Of a stretch of 64,000 bases of DNA, positions 8,668-17,650 are shown in pieces (within the stretch, counting starts at the first letter, position 1; each line of letters opens with the position of its first letter). The position numbers and the translations under genes were made by a program. Location: the NCBI RefSeq assembly GCF_016765775.1, contig NZ_JAESVN010000008.1:51032-115031 (forward strand), written 5' to 3'. Under the pieces are notes generated by a model. It had not been told where the DNA came from. It did not search any database and saw only the letters and a program-made list of their open reading frames with translations. The stretch is from Szabonella alba. Its GTDB lineage: Bacteria > Pseudomonadota > Alphaproteobacteria > Rhodobacterales > Rhodobacteraceae.

Positions 8668-9046
8668 TGCCGCCCTCGTCCTTTTCCGCCGTTCGCGCCG
8701 CATCTGCGGCCGTTGTTTCGCGCACCGCCTGTGCGGCCGTTGTTTCGTCGTGCCGTGCCGCCATGGCTTTCGCGGTTCCCATCATGGTCCGCACCCCGGC
8801 AGCAAAGCCCAGCAGCGCAAAGACAGCAAGGAAGATGGGGCGCGTGCCGAACACATGGTCCAGCCCGAAACCGATGGACAGGCCGATCAACATGCCCGTC
8901 ACCAGTTCGATCACCATCCGCCAGGCCATCTCGCCCTGCGAAAATGCCTTGCCTTTCGTGGAAGGCGTCTTTTCCGGTTTCGCCCTGACCCGTGCAAGCC
9001 GCGCCTCAAGGGCGCGAAGTCGCTCCGGGTCGGGTTCATCCACCAT
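8660..9046 (-). CDS. atpI: ATP synthase subunit I (AtpI)
   Basis: This 128-residue small membrane protein opens the F0 operon. It has a charged N-terminus and two membrane helices ([22 protein letters not shown] and [19 protein letters not shown]), then a polar, Ala/Thr-rich tail. AtpI/UncI proteins assist c-ring assembly or Mg2+ supply and are not part of the finished enzyme. The start at 9046 lies about 25 bp downstream of a good promoter. Confidence 0.9.
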   Translation of the reverse strand: MVDEPDPERLRALEARLARVRAKPEKTPSTKGKAFSQGEMAWRMVIELVTGMLIGLSIGFGLDHVFGTRPIFLAVFALLGFAAGVRTMMGTAKAMAARHDETTAAQAVRETTAADAARTAEKDEGGNG

Positions 9047-9075
9047 GACAAGACGCCCCTCGATCAGTCGGGCGG

Positions 9076-9104
9076 AACCTACGCAGGGGGCGCGCCTGAG
9101 TCAA
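9076..9104 (-). promoter_or_regulatory. Sigma-70-type promoter of the atpIBEXF operon
   Basis: Read on the minus strand: TTGACT (9104-9099), a 17-bp spacer, then TAGGTT (9081-9076). Transcription would begin roughly 20-25 bp before the atpI ATG. Confidence 0.7.
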
Positions 9105-9274
9105 GCACGGTTCTGCCCTGCAGCATCCAACTCAACCTTTTGATATTCATTGATTTTGCAAGGATGCCTCAGATCACGCAACCCTCCTGCGGCCCCATTC
9201 GGGCCGGTTTCGGGGCGCGGCTGTCATTCAACCATCCGGTTGACGATCCCGCACCCTTGCCGCACCCTGCGCGC

Positions 9275-9622
9275 ATGACCGACCCGCTGGACATGACTTT
9301 TGCCGCCCTTTCGGATCCGACCCGCCGGGCGATCCTGTCGATGCTGCTGGAAGATGACATGGCGGTAACGGATGTGGCCGCGCCTTTCGGCATCTCGCTG
9401 GCCGCGATCTCGAAACATCTGACGGTGCTGGCCGAGGCGGGGCTTATCAGTCAGGAAAAGCGTGGCCGCGTGAAATGGTGCAAGCTGGAGCCGGATGCCA
9501 TGCGCGCGGCCTCGGTCTGGATGCAGGGGTTCGGCCAGTTCGAACCGGTCAATCTGGACGCGTTTGAACGCTTCCTGATGCAGGAATTGCAGGACCTGCC
9601 CGACGCCGCCACCGCGGACTGA
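9275..9622 (+). CDS. ArsR/SmtB-family transcriptional regulator
   Basis: This 115-residue winged-helix protein contains FAALSDPTRRAILSMLLEDDMAVTDVAAPFGISLAAISKHLTVLAEAGLISQEKRGRVKWCKL. There is no CXC metal-binding motif in the recognition region, so it belongs to the non-metal-sensing group that often represses an adjacent SRPBCC/AHSA1 gene; no such gene follows here. No Shine-Dalgarno is visible before the ATG at 9275; an internal ATG at 9293 is possible. It is divergent from the atp operon. Confidence 0.85.
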   Translation: MTDPLDMTFAALSDPTRRAILSMLLEDDMAVTDVAAPFGISLAAISKHLTVLAEAGLISQEKRGRVKWCKLEPDAMRAASVWMQGFGQFEPVNLDAFERFLMQELQDLPDAATAD

Positions 9623-9762
9623 CAGCGCCACCGATCATGCACGAACCGGAAACCGATTGTTTCCATTCCTGCCGTTGGTTGCACAGTCTCATCGCCTCGG
9701 TGCCGCAGTTATGCCGCGGTTGGACACCAGCCTTGACCAACCCCGAGGCAGAGGACCACCCC

Positions 9763-9924
9763 ATGACGCTTGCAACCACCCTGCTTGGCCTGTTCCGCCG
9801 CAGCGCCCCCGACCCGGTTGATGACGGCTTTGGCCGCCGCCTTGGCAGGATCGGCAGCCGCCGCGAGAATCTGTCGCCGCGTTTCCTGATCTTCAGAAAT
9901 CTGGCGTCACGCCGGGAAGCCTGA
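9763..9924 (+). CDS. Small hypothetical protein (53 aa)
   Basis: This short frame starts with MTLATTLLGLFRR after a GAGG at 9751 and ends SRRENLSPRFLIFRNLASRREA. It is basic and has no membrane span long enough to call. Its last 32 bp overlap the 3' end of mipZ on the other strand. I do not recognise a family; conservation in relatives would decide whether it is real. Confidence 0.4.
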   Translation: MTLATTLLGLFRRSAPDPVDDGFGRRLGRIGSRRENLSPRFLIFRNLASRREA

Positions 9925-10702
9925 GTTCAGTGACAAGATCGCGCAATTCTTGCCGCGCCGCGATGTTCGACATGTTCAACTGATCGACGCCGGTATCTTT
10001 CAGATCCAGCAGCGTCAGCCCGCGCGGGAAAAGTTCACGGAAAATCACACGCTCGGAAAATCCGGGCGCGATGCGGAACCCGATGCGGCGCGACAGATCC
10101 TCCAGCGCAGCCCCCACCTTTTTCTTGTTATGCATCTGCTGCACACCCAGCCGATTGCGCACGACCAGCCAGTCAATCGGCTTAAGCCCCGCCTGCGCGC
10201 GCAACTGCCGCGCCTGCCAGACCATTTCGGAATAGATTGACGGCCCCTTGACCTTGCCGGTTTCCGGGTCGATCCGGGCCAGCAGGTCGAAATCCACGAA
10301 ACTGTCATTCAGCGGCGTGACCAGTGTATCGGCAAGGCTGTGGGCGACCTGGCTGAGCCGCGTATGCGATCCGGGGCAGTCGATCAGAATGAAATCCACC
10401 CGCGGTTCCAGTTCAGACACTGCCGCCGACAGGCGCGCGTCATACGGATTTTCGCCGGGCGTCAGTTGCGCGGGGTCCAGTTCGGGCAGATCGCGGTAAT
10501 CGGGCGTGGGCAGGTTCAGCCCATGGCTGGCGGTGAAGGCGCGGCGGTTCTCGACATAGCGGCCAAAACTGCGCTGACGCAGGTCCAGATCCAGCGCCCC
10601 CACGCGTTTGCCCAGTCGCGCCAGCGCGGTGGCGATATGCATGCAGGTCGTGGATTTCCCCGAGCCGCCCTTTTCGTTGCCGACAACGATGATATGCGCC
10701 AT
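9893..10702 (-). CDS. mipZ: Division-plane positioning ATPase MipZ
   Basis: This 269-residue ParA/MinD-type ATPase forms bipolar gradients and inhibits FtsZ assembly in alphaproteobacteria lacking MinCD. The deviant Walker A motif NEKGGSGKSTTCMHIA lies at the N-terminus, Walker B at LIDCPGSHTRLSQ, and the specific MipZ segment YVENRRAF and VVRNRLG are present. The ATG at 10702 starts the first beta strand (MAHIIVVGNEKGGSG); the in-frame upstream extension is not family-like. It is the only cell-division gene in the window. Confidence 0.92.
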   Translation of the reverse strand: MAHIIVVGNEKGGSGKSTTCMHIATALARLGKRVGALDLDLRQRSFGRYVENRRAFTASHGLNLPTPDYRDLPELDPAQLTPGENPYDARLSAAVSELEPRVDFILIDCPGSHTRLSQVAHSLADTLVTPLNDSFVDFDLLARIDPETGKVKGPSIYSEMVWQARQLRAQAGLKPIDWLVVRNRLGVQQMHNKKKVGAALEDLSRRIGFRIAPGFSERVIFRELFPRGLTLLDLKDTGVDQLNMSNIAARQELRDLVTELRLPGVTPDF

Positions 10703-10803
10703 GTGCCGCTCCCTGATCTGACTTCGGGCTTTACCTTGCGGCCCGCAGGCGGGCAACCGCTTATGCGCAGCACAACGGCGGCGCACATTCGCCGAAAATG
10801 AAA

Positions 10804-10827
10804 AACGGCCCCGCAAAGGGGGCCGTT
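10804..10827 (-). terminator. Rho-independent terminator of the ffh-rpmE transcription unit
   Basis: On the minus strand, AACGGCCCC and GGGGCCGTT (10827-10819 / 10812-10804) form a 9-bp stem around a 6-base loop and are followed by TTT. It sits 23 bp beyond the rpmE stop. Confidence 0.85.
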
Positions 10828-10849
10828 CTCCGAAAAACTGCTGTCTGGA

Positions 10850-11071
10850 TCAGAAGCCCAGCCCGGCATATTTGTTCTTGAACTTCGACACACGGCCGCC
10901 GGTGTCCATCAGTTTGGCATTGCCGCCGGTCCAGGCCGGATGCGCCAGCGGGTCGATGTCCAGCGACATCATCTCGCCTTCCTTGCCCCAGGTCGTGCGG
11001 ACCTGAAACACGGTGCCGTCCGTCATCTTGACGTCGATCATGTGGTAATCGGGGTGGATACCGTCTTTCAT
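10850..11071 (-). CDS. rpmE: 50S ribosomal protein L31 (zinc-less form)
   Basis: This 73-residue ribosomal protein begins [20 protein letters not shown] and contains HPAWTG. It has no cysteines, so it is the C-minus type lacking the zinc ribbon and should be usable under zinc limitation. It lies 11 bp downstream of rplS and is followed by a terminator. Confidence 0.95.
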   Translation of the reverse strand: MKDGIHPDYHMIDVKMTDGTVFQVRTTWGKEGEMMSLDIDPLAHPAWTGGNAKLMDTGGRVSKFKNKYAGLGF

Positions 11072-11082
11072 CTTTCCGCTCC

Positions 11083-11466
11083 TCAGGACTTGGCGGCGTC
11101 GAGCGCCTTGTAGGTGCTGTCTTCGGCAATCCGGGCGGATTTGCCGCGGCGCGAGCGCAGGTAGTAAAGCTTGGCGCGGCGCACACGGCCACGACGGACG
11201 ACCTCGATCGAGTCGATATTGGTCGAGTAAAGCGGGAACATACGCTCAACGCCTTCACCGAAGGAAATCTTGCGGACGGTGAACGAGGCGGCGAGCGTGG
11301 AACCGCCACGGCGGCTGATGCAGACGCCTTCGTAATTCTGGACGCGGCTGCGGGTGCCCTCGGTCACCTTGTAGCCGACGCGGATCGTGTCACCGGCCTT
11401 GAAATCCGGGATGGTCTTGCCGAGAGCGGCGATTTGTTCCGCCTCGATCTGTGCGATCAGGTTCAT
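11083..11466 (-). CDS. rplS: 50S ribosomal protein L19
   Basis: This 127-residue protein at the 30S-50S interface contains the family signatures [28 protein letters not shown] and [28 protein letters not shown]. It follows trmD in the conserved rpsP-rimM-trmD-rplS order. Confidence 0.96.
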   Translation of the reverse strand: MNLIAQIEAEQIAALGKTIPDFKAGDTIRVGYKVTEGTRSRVQNYEGVCISRRGGSTLAASFTVRKISFGEGVERMFPLYSTNIDSIEVVRRGRVRRAKLYYLRSRRGKSARIAEDSTYKALDAAKS

Positions 11467-11515
11467 GCCCTGGTCCTTTCAATGCTCGCGGTTTTTTCCG
11501 CGAAGTGATGCCGCC

Positions 11516-12391
11516 TCAGCGCTCTTGGTCTTCGTCCGGGTCCCTACCTTGCTGCGCAAGATAAGCCCGCCAGAGATCAGGCCTGCGTTCCTTTGTCAGC
11601 CTTTCGGCCATCTCCCGCCGCCAGATGGCGATTTTCCCGTGATTGCCGGACAGAAGAATGTCCGGTATCGCAAGGCCGTTCCAGTCGGCGGGTTTCGTAT
11701 ACTGTGGAAACTCCAAAAGCCCGCCCGAAAAGCTTTCCTCTTCGGTGGACAGGTGATTCCCAAGCACGCGGGGTATAAGCCGCACCGTCGCGTCGATCAA
11801 GGCCTGTGCTGCAATCTCACCGCCTGTCAGGACGAAATCGCCAAGGCTGACCTCTTCAACCCCGCAATGCTGCAAAACCCGTTCATCCACGCCCTCGAAC
11901 CGGCCGCAAAGCAGGGTGATCCCCTGCCCCTGCGCCCAGCTACGCGCCATGGCCTGCGTGAACGGTTTGCCGCGCGGGGACAGATAGACAACAGGCCATT
12001 GGCGGCGGTCCTGCGGTGTGCCCTCAGCGGCCTTTTCAAGCGCTGCCGCCACCACATCGGGCCGCAGGACCAGCCCCGCCCCGCCGCCTGCGGGCGTATC
12101 GTCGACATTGCGGTGCCTGCCCTGCCCGAAGGTCCGCAGGTCAATCGTCTCAAGCGCCCAAAGCCCCTGATCCAGCGCCTTGCCGGTCAGCGACAGGCCC
12201 AGCGTCCCGGGAAAGGCATCGGGAAACAGCGTGACGATCCGCGCCCGCCATGCGCCGACCACGGACATGTCCGCCATCAGATCGCGCGGCTTCAGGCTGG
12301 CCGAAATTGCCAGACGGCCATGGGACCGGCCGGGCTTGCGGTCAGGCTCCGGGACAGAGGATGCGGGGTCGGGCGGGGTATCGTCATTCAT
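11516..12391 (-). CDS. trmD: tRNA (guanine37-N1)-methyltransferase
   Basis: This 291-residue SPOUT-class enzyme makes m1G37 and prevents frameshifting. The knot/SAM-binding segments are present: LLCGRFEGVDERV, SLGDFVLTGGEIAAQALIDA and the DDTPAGGGAGLVLRPD loop. Relative to E. coli TrmD (about 255 aa) there is a polar N-terminal extension of some 40 residues before WRARIVTLFPDAF; an internal ATG near that point is an alternative start. Confidence 0.94.
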   Translation of the reverse strand: MNDDTPPDPASSVPEPDRKPGRSHGRLAISASLKPRDLMADMSVVGAWRARIVTLFPDAFPGTLGLSLTGKALDQGLWALETIDLRTFGQGRHRNVDDTPAGGGAGLVLRPDVVAAALEKAAEGTPQDRRQWPVVYLSPRGKPFTQAMARSWAQGQGITLLCGRFEGVDERVLQHCGVEEVSLGDFVLTGGEIAAQALIDATVRLIPRVLGNHLSTEEESFSGGLLEFPQYTKPADWNGLAIPDILLSGNHGKIAIWRREMAERLTKERRPDLWRAYLAQQGRDPDEDQER

Positions 12392-12464
12392 GCCCCGCCC
12401 ATATCCGCAAATGCCCTGCAACGGAAGGCCCCGGACGTGATGCAACTCCGCTGCTCAGGACCGG

Positions 12465-13091
12465 TCAGGCCTGTCCCAGTTGGCCCGAAGGCGGCAGGGC
12501 GGGCGCCGCTTCGGGGCCTGCGTCGTGCAGCAAGGCCAAGGCGCGGCGCGCCGCTGTCGAGGCGGTGCCGGCCTGCGTCTTTTCGGCCAGCAATGCCTTT
12601 ATCAGACTGCACGGGACATGCTGGCGCAGCACCTCAAGATGATCGGACAATTCCCGGTCCGAGGTCTCGGCGGGCAGATCCTCCAGCGGCTCCAGCATGC
12701 CAAGGGCGAATTCGCGCCGCGCCGCTGCGGCGGGGTCATGGATCAGCCGGGCCAGCGGCACGGCCAGAAAGGACATCGCCAGCGGCAGGACCAGCGGAAT
12801 TTCAGGCAAGACGCCAAGTGCGCCGCCGATGCCCCGGCCGATGCCGAACAGAACGAGCACCAGCACGATCTGCAGCAGCGCCCGCGACAGCATCGCCAGA
12901 CGGAAATCCGCGCCGCGCCAGTCCCTTGGGTTCAGCGGAAAGCGTTCCGGTGCCAGCACAGCAAGCCAGATCAGGAAGATCGCCACGAAAAGCGGCAGAA
13001 CGCCGAAACCGTGATTGCCCAAACCCGCCATCAGCGGGCCGAAATACATCAGGGCCATCACCCCCATCAAGCGTTGCGCAGTGTCCTTCAT
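12465..13091 (-). CDS. Predicted polytopic membrane protein in the trmD operon
   Basis: This 208-residue protein has about four hydrophobic segments in its first 115 residues (LMGVMALMYFGPLMAGLG, VLPLFVAIFLIWLAVLAP, LLQIVLVLVLFGIGRGIGGAL, LPLAMSFLAVPLARLI) and a soluble helical C-terminal tail of about 95 residues. I do not recognise a named family. It lies between rimM and trmD on the same strand with a 222-bp gap to rimM, so it may have its own promoter. Confidence 0.7.
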   Translation of the reverse strand: MKDTAQRLMGVMALMYFGPLMAGLGNHGFGVLPLFVAIFLIWLAVLAPERFPLNPRDWRGADFRLAMLSRALLQIVLVLVLFGIGRGIGGALGVLPEIPLVLPLAMSFLAVPLARLIHDPAAAARREFALGMLEPLEDLPAETSDRELSDHLEVLRQHVPCSLIKALLAEKTQAGTASTAARRALALLHDAGPEAAPALPPSGQLGQA

Positions 13092-13313
13092 GTCGTTTTC
13101 CCCGGATTACTGCCCAGCCCTGAACCAAGGGCCGGTCTCTGGTCTCTGCTGGCCATGTCTTCTGACAATGGACCGGGAAATCTGGCGCAATGAATCGGGC
13201 AGTTTCATGGCATAAGCGGGCAAGAAGACATTTTATTCGCCCTTTGGTTGCAGACCCTGCTCCCGGATGTGTAATTTTCACGCAGCGGATGCCTTATCGG
13301 CCATCCCTGATGG

Positions 13314-13829
13314 TCAGTCCTCGGCAGGTGGATCCACAATGATGCGGCGGCTGCCCAGATCGACGGTGGGCACAGCCTGCAGGGTGAAGGGGATCAGAAC
13401 ACTGTCACCGCGCCCGGTTCCCGCGATTTCCAGCAGATCGCCCGCGCCGTGATTATGCACCGCCGTAACCCGCCCCATCGCCGCGCCACCGGTATCGAAG
13501 ACATCCAGCCCGATCAGATCGGCATGATAGAATTCGTCATCGGGCAGGTTCGGCATTTTGTCGCGCAGCGCATAAAGGCTGGTGCCCTTAAGCGCATCGG
13601 CCTCTTCCTTGGTCGCAATCCCCGACATGCGCGCGCCGAAACCGCCCGTCACCTGCCGCGTCAGCCGCAGGGTAAAACTGCGCGTGCCATCCTCGGTATA
13701 AAGCGGGCTGTAGGCGGCAATCGCCTCGGGCTGGGCGCAGAAGGATTTGATCCGCACCTCCCCCTGCACACCAAAGGATCCGGCAATCGCGCCGACACAG
13801 ATCAGGCTTTCAGGCGTGGGATTGGTCAT
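13314..13829 (-). CDS. rimM: Ribosome maturation factor RimM
   Basis: This 171-residue protein assists 30S head assembly with S19. The N-terminal RimM barrel is [19 protein letters not shown], followed by a PRC-barrel region ([15 protein letters not shown]...[17 protein letters not shown], then [13 protein letters not shown]). The ATG at 13829 fits the family; the frame extends upstream into bluB and is not used. It follows bluB by 1 bp. Confidence 0.94.
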   Translation of the reverse strand: MTNPTPESLICVGAIAGSFGVQGEVRIKSFCAQPEAIAAYSPLYTEDGTRSFTLRLTRQVTGGFGARMSGIATKEEADALKGTSLYALRDKMPNLPDDEFYHADLIGLDVFDTGGAAMGRVTAVHNHGAGDLLEIAGTGRGDSVLIPFTLQAVPTVDLGSRRIIVDPPAED

Positions 13830-13830
13830 G

Positions 13831-14463
13831 TCAGCGTCGCTCCAGCCGCAGGGCGGGCTGGCGGGCCTCCCATCCGGCACGTTCAAGTTCGGGTGTATCG
13901 TCGCGGGCCTCGGGCCAGCCGACGCAAAGATAGCCGATCAGCCGCCAACCGGCAGGCACGTCCAGATCGGCCGCCAGCCGGTCGGGATCAAGGATCGAGA
14001 CCCAGCCGACACCCAGCCCCTCGGCCCGGGCAGCCAGCCAGAAATGCGTGATCGCACCGACCACCGAATAGGCGCGGGTCTCGGGCATCGTCGCCGCCCC
14101 CAGCCCCGAACCCTGATCGGTGGCATCATCGCAGAACACCGCCAGGTGCAGCGGCGCCTCGCGCATGCCCGACAGTTTCAGCCTTGCGTAAAGCGCGGCC
14201 TTGTCGTCGTCAAAGGCCTGCAGCGCATCGGCATTGGCGGTCTCATAATTGGCCAGGGCAGCGGCGCGGGCGGCAGCAGTTTCCACCAGCACCACGCGCC
14301 AGGGTTCCGAAAGCCCCACGGAAGGCGCCAGCCGGAATGCATCGAGGCAGCGGTTCAGCACCGCCGCCTCGACAGGATCGGTCCGGAAGCGGCGCACATC
14401 GCGCCGCCATTCCATCAGATCGCGAAGTCCGGCCCGGAAGGCCGCATCATAGCTGCCTTGCAC
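13831..14463 (-). CDS. bluB: 5,6-dimethylbenzimidazole synthase
   Basis: This 210-residue flavin-destroying nitroreductase-fold enzyme turns reduced FMN into the lower ligand of vitamin B12. Characteristic segments are [33 protein letters not shown] and [18 protein letters not shown]. It is embedded between rpsP (17 bp gap) and rimM (1 bp gap), so cobalamin ligand synthesis is co-transcribed with ribosome genes. No cobalamin riboswitch is visible upstream. Confidence 0.93.
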   Translation of the reverse strand: MQGSYDAAFRAGLRDLMEWRRDVRRFRTDPVEAAVLNRCLDAFRLAPSVGLSEPWRVVLVETAAARAAALANYETANADALQAFDDDKAALYARLKLSGMREAPLHLAVFCDDATDQGSGLGAATMPETRAYSVVGAITHFWLAARAEGLGVGWVSILDPDRLAADLDVPAGWRLIGYLCVGWPEARDDTPELERAGWEARQPALRLERR

Positions 14464-14480
14464 GCCGTTGCCTCCGCAGC

Positions 14481-14837
14481 TTATTCCGCGTCAGCCGGGG
14501 CTTCGGCGCGGGCGGCCTTCTTCGCCGCACGCTCGGCCATGGCCTTGCCGGGCTTCGCGGCATTCGGGTTGTTGCGGGCCTTCTTGGCCAGCACACCGGC
14601 GGATTCAAGGAAACGCGCCACGCGGTCGGTCGGCTGCGCGCCAAGCGCCAGCAGTTCCTTCACGCGGTCGAGATTCATCTTCACGCGGTTCTCGTCATCC
14701 TTGGACAGCATCGGGTCATAGGTGCCCAGCTTTTCCAGAAAGCGCCCGTCGCGGGGCATCCGGCTGTCGGACAGAACGATGGAATAATGCGGGCGTTTCT
14801 TGGAACCCCCACGGGCGAGACGGATCTTGGTAGCCAT
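14481..14837 (-). CDS. rpsP: 30S ribosomal protein S16
   Basis: This 118-residue protein begins [18 protein letters not shown] and contains [15 protein letters not shown] and [11 protein letters not shown]. It has the Ala/Lys-rich C-terminal extension usual in alphaproteobacteria. AAAGGAGA precedes the ATG at 14837 at ideal spacing. Confidence 0.96.
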   Translation of the reverse strand: MATKIRLARGGSKKRPHYSIVLSDSRMPRDGRFLEKLGTYDPMLSKDDENRVKMNLDRVKELLALGAQPTDRVARFLESAGVLAKKARNNPNAAKPGKAMAERAAKKAARAEAPADAE

Positions 14838-14895
14838 GTCATTTCTCCTTTGCGATGGCGCGGACGGGGTGGTTGCCCCGTTCATTCCGGGATGG

Positions 14896-15207
14896 TCATT
14901 CTTTCAGTTTCTCATGATGCCTGATGACTTCGGAGATGATGAAGTTCAGGAATTTCTTGGCGAATTCCGGGTCCAGATCGGCCTCGGTGGCCAATCCTTC
15001 CAGCCGGGCGATCTGCCGGGCCTCCCGTGCGGGATCCGAGGGCGGCAGGTCATGCTCGGCCTTCAGGCGCCCGACCGCCTGCGTCTGCTTGAAGCGTTCG
15101 GCCAGCGTATAGACCAGGATCGCATCCAGCCTGTCGATCGAGTCACGATGTTCGTGCAGGATCGCCTGCGCCCGGGTTGCATCGGGGTTCGTTGCATCGG
15201 CGTTCAT
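14896..15207 (-). CDS. Chorismate mutase (AroQ type)
   Basis: This 103-residue all-helical enzyme rearranges chorismate to prephenate for Phe/Tyr synthesis. Active-site positions appear in [33 protein letters not shown] (Arg and Lys) and in [13 protein letters not shown] lies 6 bp before the ATG at 15207; the long upstream frame extension runs through the GNAT gene and is spurious. It is the stand-alone form, between the GNAT gene and rpsP. Confidence 0.9.
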   Translation of the reverse strand: MNADATNPDATRAQAILHEHRDSIDRLDAILVYTLAERFKQTQAVGRLKAEHDLPPSDPAREARQIARLEGLATEADLDPEFAKKFLNFIISEVIRHHEKLKE

Positions 15208-15238
15208 CGGATCCTCCGGCATTGGGGGCGGGACGGTG

Positions 15239-15784
15239 TCATGCGGCGGCTCCCGGTGCGGGATGACGGAACACAAGGCAGGGGTCATCGCCGGGATAGC
15301 GGGCCGCTGCATCCTCTGCCGCCCCCAGACGCCGCGCGAGGGCTGCCGAGCGCAGATTGTCCGGCGCGATATAGGATACGGCAGTGTCCCAGCCCAGCCG
15401 GTCAAAGGCATAGCCGCGCACGGCCGTCGCCGCCTCAAAGGCATAGCCCTTGCCCTCGGCCGCATCCGACCAGAGGTTCCAGGCAATTTCCCCCTCGGGC
15501 CACGAGGGCGGGCTCAGCAGACCTGCCAGCCCGATGGGCTGCCCCCCATCGCGCAGCGTGATCGAGAAAAGCCCGTAGCCGCGCAGCACCCAATGCCCGC
15601 AGATCATGGCAAAGACCCGAAAGGCCGCTGCCGCATCGCCCGGCCCGCTGGTGAAGCGTGACCGGGGGGAGGCGTAATAATCCGCGAAAGGCGCCAGATC
15701 CGCCGCCACCGGCGCGCGCAAGCGCAGCCGTTCCGTTTCCAGAACGGGCGTGCCGGTCAGATGGGGTGGCGCGGTCAGGGTCAT
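15239..15784 (-). CDS. GNAT-family N-acetyltransferase (RimJ/RimL type)
   Basis: This 181-residue protein starts ETERLRLRAPVAADLAPFADYY, the hallmark of the RimJ/RimL-like Acetyltransf_3 group, with the acetyl-CoA loop region at EGKGYAFEAATAVRGYAFDRL. The substrate may be a protein N-terminus or a small amine. Its ATG overlaps the ffh stop by 4 bp (ATGA), implying translational coupling. Confidence 0.85.
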   Translation of the reverse strand: MTLTAPPHLTGTPVLETERLRLRAPVAADLAPFADYYASPRSRFTSGPGDAAAAFRVFAMICGHWVLRGYGLFSITLRDGGQPIGLAGLLSPPSWPEGEIAWNLWSDAAEGKGYAFEAATAVRGYAFDRLGWDTAVSYIAPDNLRSAALARRLGAAEDAAARYPGDDPCLVFRHPAPGAAA

Positions 15785-17283
15785 TTCTTTTTCATCAATC
15801 CCGACAGGCCGGCAGGCAGCGTCACACCGCGCCCCATGCCACCCATGCCGCCAAGGCCCGGCATGTTCATGCCCTGCTGCATGCCGCGCGCGGCCTCTTC
15901 CATCTGTTCGGGCGTCATCTTCGATGGGTCGGGCATGCCACCCTTGCCCATCATCTGGCGGATCATCTGCTTCATGCCGCCGCCCTTGCCCATCTTCTTC
16001 ATGACATCGGCCATCTGCTTGTGCTGTTTCAGCAGGCGGTTCAGTTCCTGCACCTCAAGCCCGGCCCCTGCGGCGATGCGCTTCTTGCGGCTGGCCTGCA
16101 AAAGATCGGGATTGGCGCGCTCTTTCTTGGTCATCGAGCCGATCAGCGCGATCTGGCGGCGCAGCATGCGGTCGTCAAAGCCTGCGGTCTCGGCCTGCTT
16201 GGCCATCTTGCCCATGCCCGGCATCATGCCCATCAGGCCCTGCATGCCGCCCATCTTCATCATCTGTTCCAGTTGGGTGCGCAGGTCGTTCATGTTGAAA
16301 AGGCCCTTCTGGAACCGTTTCATCATGCGTTCGGCCTGTTCGGCCTCGAATGTCTCGCGCGCCTTTTCAACCAGCGCGACGATATCGCCCATGCCAAGAA
16401 TACGGCCCGCAACCCGTTCCGGCTCAAAGGGTTCGATCGCGTCCATCTTCTCGCCAAGACCGACGAAACGGATCGGCTTGCCGGTCACCGCCCGCATCGA
16501 CAGGGCCGCACCGCCGCGCCCGTCGCCATCCATCCGCGTCAGCACGACGCCCGAGATGCCCACCTTGCCGTCGAATTCGCTGGCGACATTGACCGCATCC
16601 TGCCCGGTCAGACCATCGACGACCAGCAGCGTCTCGCGGGGCTGGGCGATGTCGCGCACCGCCTGCACCTCATCCATCAGCACTTCGTCAATGTGCAACC
16701 GGCCTGCGGTATCGAGGAACAGGATGTCATAGCCGCCCATGGCGGCCTGCGTCTTGGCGCGCTTCGCGATCTGGACAGCACTTTCGCCCTTCACGATGGG
16801 CAGGCTGTCCACGCCGATCTGGCCACCCAGAATGGCCAACTGCTCCATCGCCGCCGGGCGGTTGGTGTCAAGCGAGGCCAGCAGGACGCGCTTGCCGTTC
16901 TTTTCCTTCAGCCGCTTGGCCAGTTTAGCCGTGGTCGTGGTTTTCCCCGACCCCTGCAGACCCACCATCAGGATCGCGGCGGGCGGGTTGTCGATCTTCA
17001 GCGCCTCAGGCGCGCCCTCGCCCGCCAGCACGCGGATCAATTCATCATGAACGATCTTGACGACCTGCTGGCCCGGCGTCACCGATTTCGTGACCGCCTG
17101 CCCCGTCGCCTTGACCGTCACCGCCTTGATGAAATCGCGCGCCACGGGCAGCGAGACATCGGCCTCAAGCAGTGCCACCCGAACCTCGCGCAGCGCGGTC
17201 GCCACATCGGCCTCGGACAGCGCCCCCTGACGTGTGAGGCGGTCAAAGACGCCGCCAAGGCGTTCTGACAGATTCTCGAACAT
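15781..17283 (-). CDS. ffh: Signal recognition particle protein Ffh
   Basis: This 500-residue SRP GTPase targets nascent membrane proteins. It has the N-terminal helical bundle, the G domain (GLQGSGKTTTTAKLA; DTAGRL; TRMDGDGRGG) and a Met-rich M domain with the RNA-binding region LPGMGKMAKQ and a long Met/Gly tail. AAGGAGG precedes the ATG at 17283. It is the first gene of the ribosomal cluster, with a recognisable promoter about 180 bp upstream. Confidence 0.96.
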   Translation of the reverse strand: MFENLSERLGGVFDRLTRQGALSEADVATALREVRVALLEADVSLPVARDFIKAVTVKATGQAVTKSVTPGQQVVKIVHDELIRVLAGEGAPEALKIDNPPAAILMVGLQGSGKTTTTAKLAKRLKEKNGKRVLLASLDTNRPAAMEQLAILGGQIGVDSLPIVKGESAVQIAKRAKTQAAMGGYDILFLDTAGRLHIDEVLMDEVQAVRDIAQPRETLLVVDGLTGQDAVNVASEFDGKVGISGVVLTRMDGDGRGGAALSMRAVTGKPIRFVGLGEKMDAIEPFEPERVAGRILGMGDIVALVEKARETFEAEQAERMMKRFQKGLFNMNDLRTQLEQMMKMGGMQGLMGMMPGMGKMAKQAETAGFDDRMLRRQIALIGSMTKKERANPDLLQASRKKRIAAGAGLEVQELNRLLKQHKQMADVMKKMGKGGGMKQMIRQMMGKGGMPDPSKMTPEQMEEAARGMQQGMNMPGLGGMGGMGRGVTLPAGLSGLMKKK

Positions 17284-17441
17284 CGCGGGCCCTCCTTGGC
17301 CGTTTCGGGGTCTGCCAGCCATATGGGACCGGCGGCGGATCATGCAAAGGCCAAGGGCACCCGTGGGCGCAACGCGCTGACGGATGGCGATCCCGGCCAA
17401 TGCCAAGGGACCGGAAGGGTTGCCTTCCGGGGATTGGAGGG

Positions 17442-17470
17442 GGGATACGCGGGCGGAGCGGTCCTGTCAA
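17442..17470 (-). promoter_or_regulatory. Sigma-70-type promoter for ffh
   Basis: Minus strand: consensus TTGACA (17470-17465), a 17-bp spacer, then TATCCC (17447-17442). Confidence 0.7.
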
Positions 17471-17474
17471 GCCG

Positions 17475-17530
17475 AAGGGCGGGGGTTTCACACCCCCGCA
17501 CCCCCGTGAGGTATTTGCGCCAAGATGAAG
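17475..17530. repeat. Intergenic motif shared with the 1.9-kb element
   Basis: A C/G-rich stretch (GGCGGGGGTTTCACACCCCCGC, an imperfect hairpin near 17478-17500) is followed by GTGAGGTATTTGCGCCAAGATGAAG (17506-17530). The second part matches the motif at about 1892-1915. Confidence 0.65.
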
Positions 17531-17597
17531 GACACAGGGCCAGCCAATACAGGGGCCAACTGCAGGGGCCATCTGCAGGGGGTTGCATTTTCACCCC

Positions 17598-17650
17598 GTC
17601 CCAGTGTCACATCTGCTGCACGCGCGGAGGCAGATGTGGAAAACTGGGAC
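17598..17650 (+). promoter_or_regulatory. Long inverted repeat spanning RBS and start codon of the LysR gene
   Basis: GTCCCAGT (17598-17605) pairs with ACTGGGAC (17643-17650), and CACATCTGC (17608-17616) pairs with GCAGATGTG (17630-17638). Together they form a 17-bp stem with a small asymmetric bulge. The GGAGG lies mostly in the 13-base loop and the GTG start in the stem. It could be an RNA hairpin limiting translation, an autoregulatory operator, or both. Confidence 0.65.

Larger units (their letters stand above)
17284..17635. other. Divergent intergenic region ffh / LysR (352 bp)
   Basis: It contains the ffh Shine-Dalgarno, the ffh promoter (17442-17470), a Rhodobacterales-type intergenic motif (17470-17530) and the left half of the inverted repeat over the LysR start. 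I see no convincing gene. Confidence 0.6.

Noticed and set aside
15658..17268. Plus-strand His-rich frame of 536 codons over ffh
   Set aside because: Repetitive His/Leu sequence produced by the antisense of the Met/Gly-rich Ffh M domain.
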